Shown in pieces: positions 33,443 to 41,591 of a stretch of 41,779 bases of DNA (its first letter is position 1; each line of letters begins with the position of its first letter). The position numbers and the translations under genes are program-made. The DNA comes from Pirellulaceae bacterium (GTDB lineage Bacteria > Planctomycetota > Planctomycetia > Pirellulales > Pirellulaceae), in contig JAHDXO010000011.1 of NCBI GenBank assembly GCA_023382975.1, positions 1-41,779 on the forward strand, written 5' to 3'. Below the pieces are notes generated by a model. That model saw only the letters and a program-made list of their open reading frames with translations. It had not been told where the DNA came from and made no database searches.

Positions 33443-34942
33443 GTGTGCGAAAGGAATCGCGGCAGATACGCCGTTGTCTGGTCGATCCAACTTCTGCTGC
33501 TCGCTCTATTCTGCCTGCCATTTGCCGCCTGCGGTTTTCCGAATCGGCAACCGCGCAGGGCCGAGACGGAGCTAAGCCCCGGCGGGCCTCAGCCAAACCG
33601 GCCGTTTCGTCAAGTGTCGCTGACGGCGATCCGTGTCGAGCTGCCGGAAATCGCGGATGCTGTGTACGTCAACGACGACGAACTGTGCATGACCTGCCAT
33701 CAGGTCTACTCGGAAACATTCTCGCAGAACGTACATCGCGGCATTCACACGGAAGGCCAGTCGTGCGAAGCTTGTCACGGTCCGGCGAGCCAGCATGTGA
33801 TCACGCGTGGACAGGAACCGGGGATGCTGTGGAACTTCAAGCGGATGGCGCCGGCGCAGGCCGCCGAGATCTGTTTGAAATGCCATGAAGACAACGCGTG
33901 TGCTCCAGGCGCCAGTTGGCGCACCTCGGTGCATGCGCATGCCGGTCTCGCCTGCACCGCCTGCCACACCGGGCACTACAATGTGCCGCCCGGGACGCGG
34001 GCCACGACCGAACCGGGCGAAGAGGTGCGGGACGGGCGAGGCGCGCCGTTTTCGTTGGCCAGTTACCAGGAACCGCTGCCCATTGGCACGTTGCGGGAGA
34101 TGTCGAACAACATGGGCGCGGTGGCGCCCGACGTCTGTTTCCGTTGCCACGGCGATCTGCAAGCTTCGGCCATGGTCGCCGGACCGCACCAGATCTGCGG
34201 TCCCAGCGGATTCAATTGCAGCACGTGCCATGACCCTCACGGCAAGATTCTGGATTACTCGCGGCAGGAACTGTGCATGCAGTGCCATCAACAGGGCTCG
34301 CCGACGATGGCGTGGCATTCGTCCACGCACAGCCTGATGGGCGTGGCCTGCACCGATTGTCACAACCCGCATCCCAGTTCCGCGGTGCAGCAGTTCCCCG
34401 GCAACACGGGCGTCAGCCTCCTGCACACCAACGTCGCCCGTCCGGTACGACGGGCCATGGCCGTGCAGGAACCCGAGGCCTGCTACAAGTGCCATCCCAA
34501 GATCTACGCCCTGAATGCTTTGCCGTCTCACCATCCCGTGAAGGAAGGCAAGATGGTTTGTTCCGACTGCCACGATCCGCACGGACAGCGGGACGGTAAC
34601 CTGAATGCCGAGTCCTTGAACCTGACGTGCTACAAGTGCCACGCGGACAAGCAGGGGCCGTTTGCCTACGAGCATCCGCCGGTCACGGAGAACTGCAACA
34701 TCTGTCACGAACCGCATGGAACGGTCGCCAACAACCTGCTCAAGCAGCCCGCCACCTTCCTTTGCCTGCGTTGTCACACGGGACACCGCGAGGGCCAGCA
34801 TAACGGCAATCCGTCCAACCGCATGAATCCGGACGTTGTTCCGCAAGTCCGGCCTGGCTTCTACACCGACTGTACACAGTGCCACTCTCAAATCCACGGG
34901 AGCGACCTGCCCTCGCCGCACTTTCCTACCATGTTCCGATAA
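33443..34942 (+). CDS. Exported 14-haem c-type cytochrome (DmsE/MtrA-like)
   Basis: A 499-residue multihaem cytochrome. The GTG at 33443 has a textbook AAGGAGG 7 bases upstream and opens a signal sequence (VVWSIQLLLLALFCLPFAAC), with Cys30 as a possible lipid site (box FAA-C, imperfect). I count 14 CXXCH motifs between residues 82 and 477, including CMTCH, CEACH, CLKCH, CTACH, CFRCH, CSTCH, CMQCH, CTDCH, CYKCH (twice), CSDCH, CNICH, CLRCH and CTQCH, many in the form C..CH.PH or H..(10-15)..CXXCH. The layout resembles the MtrA/DmsE decahaem family that plugs an outer-membrane barrel, but with four extra haems. The barrel gene follows after 160 bases. It is a likely client of the adjacent System II maturation genes. 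Confidence 0.93.
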   Translation: MCERNRGRYAVVWSIQLLLLALFCLPFAACGFPNRQPRRAETELSPGGPQPNRPFRQVSLTAIRVELPEIADAVYVNDDELCMTCHQVYSETFSQNVHRGIHTEGQSCEACHGPASQHVITRGQEPGMLWNFKRMAPAQAAEICLKCHEDNACAPGASWRTSVHAHAGLACTACHTGHYNVPPGTRATTEPGEEVRDGRGAPFSLASYQEPLPIGTLREMSNNMGAVAPDVCFRCHGDLQASAMVAGPHQICGPSGFNCSTCHDPHGKILDYSRQELCMQCHQQGSPTMAWHSSTHSLMGVACTDCHNPHPSSAVQQFPGNTGVSLLHTNVARPVRRAMAVQEPEACYKCHPKIYALNALPSHHPVKEGKMVCSDCHDPHGQRDGNLNAESLNLTCYKCHADKQGPFAYEHPPVTENCNICHEPHGTVANNLLKQPATFLCLRCHTGHREGQHNGNPSNRMNPDVVPQVRPGFYTDCTQCHSQIHGSDLPSPHFPTMFR

Positions 34943-35102
34943 GCAGCAAGCAGCGGCGGCTTGATACGACGACTAGACCGGTACGATTAGGGATGCGTCG
35001 AGAGGACGGTTTCCCGTTGTCATCCTGCGCCCTGCTGACTGCCACGGGACGGGAGGCTGACGGGACACTCGCCCTTCGACTCGTCCACAAGGGGAGTTTA
35101 CG

Positions 35103-37529
35103 ATGAGGCTCAAACCCTACTACCCAATCCCGCTGGCAGCGGCCATTCTTCTGGCCTTTTCCGGCCAGATCGTAGCCGCACCGCCAGGCTCACCGACGGA
35201 GATTCAGTTTCTGCCGGCCAACCAGCCTGGAGAGAGCCCGCTGGCGACCGCGGTCGCCAGCGTGGCGGACGAGGAAACAGACAGCGAGCCAGGAACAGAC
35301 GCCCAGGGTGCCGAAGTCCACGAACTCGCGGAAACCTTCGAGGATTTCGTCGACCCGGCCGACTCCTACTCAGCGCCTTATCTCAGCTACGAAGATGTAC
35401 CGTACTCGCCGCGGACCGCCGTTCGATTCGGCTGGTGGGGCGTCGATGTGGACGGCTCCAATGCCAACGTCGGCGAATGGCAGGGTCTGGACAGCTCGTC
35501 CCCGTTCTGGGATGTGGACGGTCTGCGCAGCAACGGCTTCCAGACCGTCGATTTCTTTGCTACCGGCACCGAGAACGAGACGACCACGGGAGGCTTGTAC
35601 TTCTACGGCGGGCCGCGTCTGACAGCCAACTTCGAGTACGATCGCTTTCTCCACCGCCTGGGTCACAAACCGTTGGGAGGTACCTTGCTGCCCTATACAC
35701 CGGGCGATTTCCCGCTGGAGGGCGGCTTCTTTGACCCACCACCACCCACGCCGCACAACAACACCAACAGTCCCGGGTTCGTCATGTGGGGCGAAGACCT
35801 CGGGTCGGACCGCGACTACGCCCTTCGCGTCCAGCAGGTCAAAGCCAACTTCCGGGGCGACCTGACCGAGAATCTGAAGTGGCGATTGAATGTGTGGGGG
35901 ATGAAGAAGGAAGGCACCCGGCAGGTCAACGCGACACAACACTGCTTCAACGCGACCTCCGACCCTGCCTCCCCGGTCAACGGGGCCTGCCACGTGGTCA
36001 GCCGGTCGCAGAACATCGACTGGCTGACGATGGAGATCGAGCCGGTGATCGAGGCCCGCTTCGGTTGGCTGACGGTCGAATACTCCCGCACCATGCGGAC
36101 CTTCGAGCAGAGCGACCAGATCGTCACCAACAACTTTTCTCGCGGCACGTCCAGCCTTGGCTTGGGCTCCAACGCCCAGAATGGCGCCTACGCCTACGTG
36201 CCGGAAAACATCACCGAGATCGACCGGCTGAAATTGCGGGGGCAGTTGGCACCGCAGACCGATTTGTATGTGGTAAGCCATCTGGGCAACACGCACAACA
36301 AGTTCCGCGAGTCCGATCGCAAGTTCTACGGCGTCGATGCGCGATTGACCAACACCTCGGTCGACGGTCTGTCGCTGACCGCCTACGGCAAGACGTTCAC
36401 GCAAAGGAATTCGGAGGATACCCAGTCGCTGAACACCCGCTATCCCGGGCAGGCATCGCTCTGGCTCGAACAGAGCGCATCGACGTTGGCACCTCTCCCG
36501 CCACAGACCTTCTTCACGCCCGACGCGGCTTACTACCAGAACTTGGTGGATCGCGACGAGTTCGCCGTGGGTATCAAAGGACGCTGGCGCCCGTTTCACG
36601 ACAGTTGCGACTGGCGCCGCGGGACGGCCGTTACCGGCGGTTACGAGTACAGCCAGTTGGAACGCGACAATGTCAGCTATCTGCTCCGGTTCATGAATCC
36701 GCCGGTGCTCTTCACCCAGCCGACCACCGTCAGCAATATGTTCTTCGTCGGCGTCCAGCAGGACTGGTCGCGCGCTCTGAACACGTACGTTCGCTACCGG
36801 ATGATCGATCGTCAGTGGCCTTTATTGGGAGTTACTCACCGGCAGCAACTGGACCTGGACCACGCCATCAATACCAACCAACCCCAGCACGAAGATCGGA
36901 TCGAAATCGGCGGCAATTGGCAACCTGTCGACAATCTCATGCTGAATGCTTCGTTCTGGTTGGTCAACAGCTACCACCATTCGGATCTCGTCAACTTCGA
37001 CGAGGATAGCTATCCGATCGTGCTCAGCGCCTGGTACGCCATGAACGAGCAGTGGTCCTTCACGGGCGGCTTTGCCACGTTCTCCAATTGGATCTCGCAG
37101 GACATCACGTTGGGGCGGGAAGACGGCTTGACCACCAACGAGGCCCGTTCCTGGACGTCCCCCTGGGACTATACCGGCCGAGCGGACGTGTTCAACGTGG
37201 GTGCCTCGTACGTCGTTTCCTGTAACTTGACCCTGGTCGGCGGTGTGGAATATGTGCGCAGCCGGAACGCCTTTGCCGATCCCGGCACACCACCCGCCGA
37301 GAACCAAGCCACGAATCCGGCGATCGCCGCCCTGCCGTATAGCGATCTGCCGGGTTACAGCGCCGTGCGTGTCAACACGATTCGGTTGACGGCGGGCACG
37401 GACTACCACCTGACGAACAACATCAACAGCTTCTTTCGCTACAACTTCTACGACTTTGACAACCAGGGCTGGGGCTATCAAAGCGGCACGGCCCACATGT
37501 TCCTGGCTGGCCTGAGCGGCGTTTATTAG
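35103..37529 (+). CDS. Outer-membrane beta-barrel, MtrB/PioB-like partner of the 14-haem cytochrome
   Basis: An 808-residue exported protein; GGGGAG lies 9 bases before the ATG at 35103. A signal peptide (LAAAILLAFSGQIVAA) is followed by an acidic, probably periplasmic stretch (DEETDSEPGTDAQG). Most of the remaining 690 residues are alternating aromatic/polar strands (for example LKWRLNVWGMKKEG, WLTVEYSRTMRTFEQS, LSLTAYGKTFTQR, NSFFRYNFYDFDNQ). The chain ends in Tyr, as outer-membrane barrels usually do. Length, strand pattern and the adjacent multihaem cytochrome fit MtrB/PioB-type conduit sheaths. The N-terminal CXXC often found in MtrB is not seen; two Cys occur in a loop (HCFNATS...GACHVV). 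Assignment to MtrB rather than another barrel is by context. Confidence 0.8.
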   Translation: MRLKPYYPIPLAAAILLAFSGQIVAAPPGSPTEIQFLPANQPGESPLATAVASVADEETDSEPGTDAQGAEVHELAETFEDFVDPADSYSAPYLSYEDVPYSPRTAVRFGWWGVDVDGSNANVGEWQGLDSSSPFWDVDGLRSNGFQTVDFFATGTENETTTGGLYFYGGPRLTANFEYDRFLHRLGHKPLGGTLLPYTPGDFPLEGGFFDPPPPTPHNNTNSPGFVMWGEDLGSDRDYALRVQQVKANFRGDLTENLKWRLNVWGMKKEGTRQVNATQHCFNATSDPASPVNGACHVVSRSQNIDWLTMEIEPVIEARFGWLTVEYSRTMRTFEQSDQIVTNNFSRGTSSLGLGSNAQNGAYAYVPENITEIDRLKLRGQLAPQTDLYVVSHLGNTHNKFRESDRKFYGVDARLTNTSVDGLSLTAYGKTFTQRNSEDTQSLNTRYPGQASLWLEQSASTLAPLPPQTFFTPDAAYYQNLVDRDEFAVGIKGRWRPFHDSCDWRRGTAVTGGYEYSQLERDNVSYLLRFMNPPVLFTQPTTVSNMFFVGVQQDWSRALNTYVRYRMIDRQWPLLGVTHRQQLDLDHAINTNQPQHEDRIEIGGNWQPVDNLMLNASFWLVNSYHHSDLVNFDEDSYPIVLSAWYAMNEQWSFTGGFATFSNWISQDITLGREDGLTTNEARSWTSPWDYTGRADVFNVGASYVVSCNLTLVGGVEYVRSRNAFADPGTPPAENQATNPAIAALPYSDLPGYSAVRVNTIRLTAGTDYHLTNNINSFFRYNFYDFDNQGWGYQSGTAHMFLAGLSGVY

Positions 37530-37546
37530 CCACCAAAGTGGACACG

Positions 37547-37573
37547 AGGCCCCCGGATTCGTCCCGGGGGCCT
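37547..37573. terminator. 10-bp stem-loop between convergent genes
   Basis: AGGCCCCCGG (37547-37556) pairs perfectly with 37564-37573 over a 7-base loop, lying between the stop of the barrel gene and the stop of the convergent Tat gene. No T-tract is present on either side, so termination would rely on the stem alone or on Rho. Confidence 0.55.
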
Positions 37574-37595
37574 GCGAACGCGAAAGCCGCTCCCG

Positions 37596-39038
37596 CTAGA
37601 TCGGCTCCGCCCGGAGATCGGCCAGTTGGCAGTACGCCCGGAGCGTCTGTTCAAAATCGCCACACACCAGGACTTGGTGATGGCCCCAGACGTCGCGCAC
37701 GTCGCGCGTGCCATCCATCGCGATTTCGACCGTCGTGCGGCAGCCGCCGGCCAGCGGCGCCCGGACGTTCTCCCGGATCTGACCGGTGCCGAACAGCAGC
37801 GTGTCGGGACGTTGGAACGTTACGAGCGTCACCTCCTGGCCCACCGGCCAGAGGACTTCCATTGCCACGCCCGTATTCGACTCGGCATGGCTGCGCAGCC
37901 GATAGGATGCCGGGGGTTGGCCGTCGCCTTGCAGTCTCGTCGCCGAGGTGCAATGCGAAACGATCAGGGAATTGTTCACCGTGTTGGGCACGGCATCCTG
38001 CATGAAGCCGGGCCGGCCGAACAGTCGCTGGGACAACAACAGCGTTACGGCTGCGTCAGCATCCGCTTCGCACGCTCCGACCCAACCTTCGTCTAGCAGC
38101 TTGGACCATGCCAGGCAGGGGCCGCAGGCAGCCAAGTGGTTGCCGATCAGCGGCCCACAGTCGACCGAGATGCCCTGGCAGTTTTCCGCCGCCAGAATGC
38201 GGCGTGCGACGACGTAGTTGCGGGCTGCATTCAGCAGGTCGTCCGTCCCCGGTCCGTCGATATCCATCGCCTCGATCGCATAGCGTTTGGCGATCTCCCG
38301 CATCTCGTCGGTGTCTTCGGCCGCCTGCACCTCGTCAATCCATCGCGACAGCGGCAGGTAACGCAAGGTGGGGCCCAACTTGCCTGCCGGCCGTTCACCC
38401 TGAGCGGCATCCGTGAAAATGCAGATGCAAGCATGGTTCATGTCCCAGGTGGTCTTCAGCATCCGCATGCCGGTGGCGAGCCAAGTGTGATCGGGAGTGG
38501 TGGCAACAAAGGTCTTCCGGACGTCGCGGAGCGTCCGGGCTTGGCGGCCCAGCGACGTGCCCAACGGGCTGAAGACAATCGACGGCAGATCACCTCGTTC
38601 CTGGAGCAGATAGCGGACTTGGGGCCAAGATTCGAGATGCATCACGGTGATCATCAGTCCGGCCGGCGGACTGCGGCGCAATAGCCCCAGTTCCTGGTCG
38701 ACGCTTTCCGGACTGTTCAGAGGTACGGGGCTGACGTCCAAATGGAGACCCAGCTCATGGGCCGCCTGGGTCATGGTCTTCGTATACGCAGTTTGACAGG
38801 CTTCGGGATCGAAGTCCGCGCCCGGCCAACTCATCCAGTAGTTCTTGTCCTCGGGACGCACGAACAGAGCCCGGATGCGCGGTTTTTCTGCAGGGTTCTG
38901 TTCGGCCAGCAACGATGTCGCGAACGACAACGAGCCCATCTTTAGAGTCAGCGCAGAAGCGCCGGCGACAGCAAGGAAATTGCGGCGGCCCATTGCGAAC
39001 GGGCAACCGCCCGGCAGACGGAAGTCAGCGGCAGACAT
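37596..39038 (-). CDS. Tat-exported L-fucose/arabinose-isomerase-like protein
   Basis: A 480-residue protein; the start at 39038 has AAGGAG 9 bases upstream. A twin-arginine signal is clear: MGRRNFLAVAGASALTLKMGSLSFA at about 16-40. The body resembles the FucI/AraA isomerase fold: an N-terminal Rossmann-like part (RIRALFVRP...PAGLMITVMHLESWPQVRYLL), a middle part around AMDIDGPGTDDLLNAARNYVVARRILAAEN, DADAAVTLLLSQRLFGRPGFMQD, and the late block NSLIVSHCTSATRLQGDG, where isomerases place metal-binding residues. Whether the active-site Glu/Asp/His set is complete cannot be settled by eye. Export of such an enzyme is unusual; similar Tat-signal proteins occur among planctomycete sugar-processing genes. 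It is convergent with the barrel gene and downstream of the 13-haem cytochrome. Confidence 0.72.
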   Translation of the reverse strand: MSAADFRLPGGCPFAMGRRNFLAVAGASALTLKMGSLSFATSLLAEQNPAEKPRIRALFVRPEDKNYWMSWPGADFDPEACQTAYTKTMTQAAHELGLHLDVSPVPLNSPESVDQELGLLRRSPPAGLMITVMHLESWPQVRYLLQERGDLPSIVFSPLGTSLGRQARTLRDVRKTFVATTPDHTWLATGMRMLKTTWDMNHACICIFTDAAQGERPAGKLGPTLRYLPLSRWIDEVQAAEDTDEMREIAKRYAIEAMDIDGPGTDDLLNAARNYVVARRILAAENCQGISVDCGPLIGNHLAACGPCLAWSKLLDEGWVGACEADADAAVTLLLSQRLFGRPGFMQDAVPNTVNNSLIVSHCTSATRLQGDGQPPASYRLRSHAESNTGVAMEVLWPVGQEVTLVTFQRPDTLLFGTGQIRENVRAPLAGGCRTTVEIAMDGTRDVRDVWGHHQVLVCGDFEQTLRAYCQLADLRAEPI

Positions 39039-39111
39039 GGCGAGGCTCCTTATCGGTCGCCGTCCGCCCCTGCCACCCCGGCAAGGCCGTTGGCGACGCA
39101 GTCGGACCAAC

Positions 39112-39147
39112 AAAAAACCCCGCCTGCGCGAAATGCACAACCGGGGT
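39112..39147 (-). terminator. Intrinsic terminator after the 13-haem cytochrome gene
   Basis: On the minus strand ACCCCG (39147-39142) pairs with CGGGGT (39122-39117), with an inner TGTGC/GCGCA stem, followed by a run of T (39117-39112). It lies between the cytochrome stop at 39248 and the Tat gene start at 39038, so the latter probably has its own promoter or relies on read-through. Confidence 0.65.
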
Positions 39148-39247
39148 AACTAGCCCAATGGATCTGTGCCTCACGAACAGACACTATTTCCAATATACCA
39201 ATCGAAAACAGCCGGTCAATGTTCCCGTCGATAGAAAGCGACCCGAC

Positions 39248-41584
39248 TCAGCCTCCCAGGGCCCCCGCCACCAAGCCGGCAACCAATGCCAGTGCGATCA
39301 TCAGGGCCAGCGCGCGGCCGGCAGCCAGCGTCCACAGTTGCCGACGGGACGGAACGGTCGTTCGCAGCGAGTCCAACTTGCCCTCTCGTTCGAGCCGCTG
39401 CAGCCAGTCGGGACGCTCCTCGCGCAATTCCTGCTCGCTAACCACTCCCGTCACCATGGACATGTCGAGCGGAAACTTCTCGGGCCGGAAATGGACTGCG
39501 AAGAAATAGACTGCCAGTACCAACCCGGCCAACAACAAGCCCTGGGCGTGGATCACCTTGGCGACGTTCAATGCCTGACCGGGTAGAACGATGGAAAAGG
39601 TCTGGGGGAACCAGAGCATCAGACCGGTGAATCCCAACAGCAGAATGGTCGCCAATGCACCCCAGAAGACAAGCTTCTCCCAGTAGGTCCAACGTTCGAA
39701 CGCCGGCCTTTCTCCCCGCCCGGCGAACCAGCGTAGCACCGCCGCCAAGTCGCGGCCATCACGTCGCGCGGGCAACAACGAATCGGGGCCGAACAAGTTA
39801 GTGTTCACCGGCACACCCCGACGGCGCGCGATGATCGGGCGGCTGAGCATCCAGACTGCGCAGACGATCAACCAACCAAGGCTCAGCAGGCCAAACATGC
39901 GGTGCCAGACGCTGGTGGACGCGAAGCCACCGAGCAGGTGGGCGGTCGTCTGAGCCCAGCCTGCATGACTGTACTTCAGCGGCAGTCCCGTCAGGGCCAG
40001 TGCCAGCAGCGAAACCAACAAGGCTGCCTGGGCCAGCCGATGAAAGCCCGGCAGCCGCACGTAGCCCACGGCTCCGGGCGTCCAGCGTTTTGGCCGCCCG
40101 TTGCGCACTGCGTCCACCGTGCCTCGCACCAGCCAGAACACCGCGTGCAGGCCGAACGCGCCGAAACCGGCCACGATGCACGTCAGCAGAACCGCGTACA
40201 CCGCGTACAAGCCCGCATTGCGTTGCCGATCGGCATGGTTGGCGTGTGGATCGAAGTCCAAGAAGTTGCCGGACGCACCTGGATGACATTTGCCGCACGT
40301 TTCCGCCCGGTTCACGAGCGCGACAGGGGAAGCCGGATCGGAGACCTGCGCAATGTGGTGCCCCCCGTGGCAATCGGCGCAGGTGGCGGCCGGGCGGTAT
40401 CCCCACGGGGTCAATACACTATGCACGCTCACGGCATGTTGGTGCAATTGCTCGCTGTGGCAATCGCGACAGTGATGCGTCAAGGGCTGCTGATGCCGGG
40501 GGAGTTTGGGGTGTGGCGGAACATGGGGCTCGTGACAGTCGATGCAGTTGAGCGTGCCCTCGATCTCCCGGCCCGCAGCCGTCGTCCGCGGGGCGTCCCC
40601 TTGCTGCAAATGCCGCCCATGCACGCTGGCTTCCACCCAGTCCGCGATGAAGCGATGGCATTGCGCGCAGGTGGCATCGACGTTGGCGGCATGCAGCGTC
40701 GACTGCGGATCCTTCCGGGGCAAAATCCCGTGACTGCCATGGCAATCGGAGCATACGGCGGTCACGAGCAATCCCGAAGCGAGCAACCCGCGACCGTGCC
40801 GGCTGTTCAAATACGACTGCATCTCCTTCTCGTGGCACCGGCCGCAGCTTTCCAGTTGATTGTGCCCCGAAACCGGCGACTGGCGCTCGGCGACCGGCAC
40901 CATGCTGTGCATGTCCGCGCCGTGGCACTGGTTGCAACCCAGCACCGTGCCGGGTCCCTCGCCGTCGGGCGGCCCCGGCTGGTGATGAACGTCGGCCAGC
41001 AAAGCGTCGCGCTGCGGCTGGTGGCACGAACCGCAGGTTTCCGCCAGCCGTGCAGGGTGAGCCAGCGACTGCGGATCGCCGACGGCCCGCGTCTGGTGCT
41101 TGCCGTGACAGGAGATGCAGGTGGCCGCTTCCGTCGTCCCGGCTGCCCCTGCCGTTGCCGACTGCTGCAGATGCTGGCCATGCACGCTGTCGAGGAACCG
41201 CTGCACCACGTCGGTACTGGCCTGCGGGTTGGCCTGCTTCATGGTCTCGGCGTTGGAATGGCAATGCCCGCAGAAGGCGGGGATGTCGGCCGGCGACTCG
41301 ATCACCCGGAAACCGTCCTCGATCGAATGGGCTTCGCGCAGATTCAACGTGTCCGCATTTCCGCCGTGGCAGTCCTGGCAGAGGATCCCTTTCTGCCAGT
41401 GAATATCGTTGGCCAGATCGGCGGGCGTCACGAACAGGTGCTGCATGTCGGCGTCCCAGATATCCGCGTCGCCGTGGCAGGTCGCGCAGAGATTCTCCTT
41501 CAGCGGCGCGTCGTCCTGAGCGGCGGCAGGCGCGATCAGCCACGCAAAACACAACAGTGGCAAACAACCGAAAGCAGTCTTCAT
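39248..41584 (-). CDS. 13-haem cytochrome c fused to a b-type cytochrome membrane domain
   Basis: A 778-residue predicted quinol-periplasm electron carrier. The start at 41584 gives a signal peptide (FGCLPLLCFAWLIAPAAAQ) and has GGAGGA about 11 bases upstream. Residues 33-433 carry 13 CXXCH motifs, from CATCH to CGKCH. Four of them lie in a repeated unit of the form (S/N)xH(G/S)xxL...(A/N)C..CH (near 132, 260, 319 and 386), suggesting internal duplication. From about 458 the chain becomes a five- or six-span membrane domain. His514 (GFHRLAQ), His560 (VWHRMFG) and the His residues of VIHAQGLLLAGLVLAVYFFAVHFRPE are likely haem b ligands, as in formate-dehydrogenase/hydrogenase b-type subunits. 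A natural role is to take electrons from menaquinol and pass them to periplasmic cytochromes. Confidence 0.9.
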   Translation of the reverse strand: MKTAFGCLPLLCFAWLIAPAAAQDDAPLKENLCATCHGDADIWDADMQHLFVTPADLANDIHWQKGILCQDCHGGNADTLNLREAHSIEDGFRVIESPADIPAFCGHCHSNAETMKQANPQASTDVVQRFLDSVHGQHLQQSATAGAAGTTEAATCISCHGKHQTRAVGDPQSLAHPARLAETCGSCHQPQRDALLADVHHQPGPPDGEGPGTVLGCNQCHGADMHSMVPVAERQSPVSGHNQLESCGRCHEKEMQSYLNSRHGRGLLASGLLVTAVCSDCHGSHGILPRKDPQSTLHAANVDATCAQCHRFIADWVEASVHGRHLQQGDAPRTTAAGREIEGTLNCIDCHEPHVPPHPKLPRHQQPLTHHCRDCHSEQLHQHAVSVHSVLTPWGYRPAATCADCHGGHHIAQVSDPASPVALVNRAETCGKCHPGASGNFLDFDPHANHADRQRNAGLYAVYAVLLTCIVAGFGAFGLHAVFWLVRGTVDAVRNGRPKRWTPGAVGYVRLPGFHRLAQAALLVSLLALALTGLPLKYSHAGWAQTTAHLLGGFASTSVWHRMFGLLSLGWLIVCAVWMLSRPIIARRRGVPVNTNLFGPDSLLPARRDGRDLAAVLRWFAGRGERPAFERWTYWEKLVFWGALATILLLGFTGLMLWFPQTFSIVLPGQALNVAKVIHAQGLLLAGLVLAVYFFAVHFRPEKFPLDMSMVTGVVSEQELREERPDWLQRLEREGKLDSLRTTVPSRRQLWTLAAGRALALMIALALVAGLVAGALGG

Positions 41585-41591
41585 GGGTGCG

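Noticed and set aside
33048..33596. A 182-codon minus-strand frame between resB and the 14-haem gene
   Set aside because: It overlaps the signal-peptide coding region of the cytochrome gene and the resB leader, has no ribosome site, and resembles no protein.
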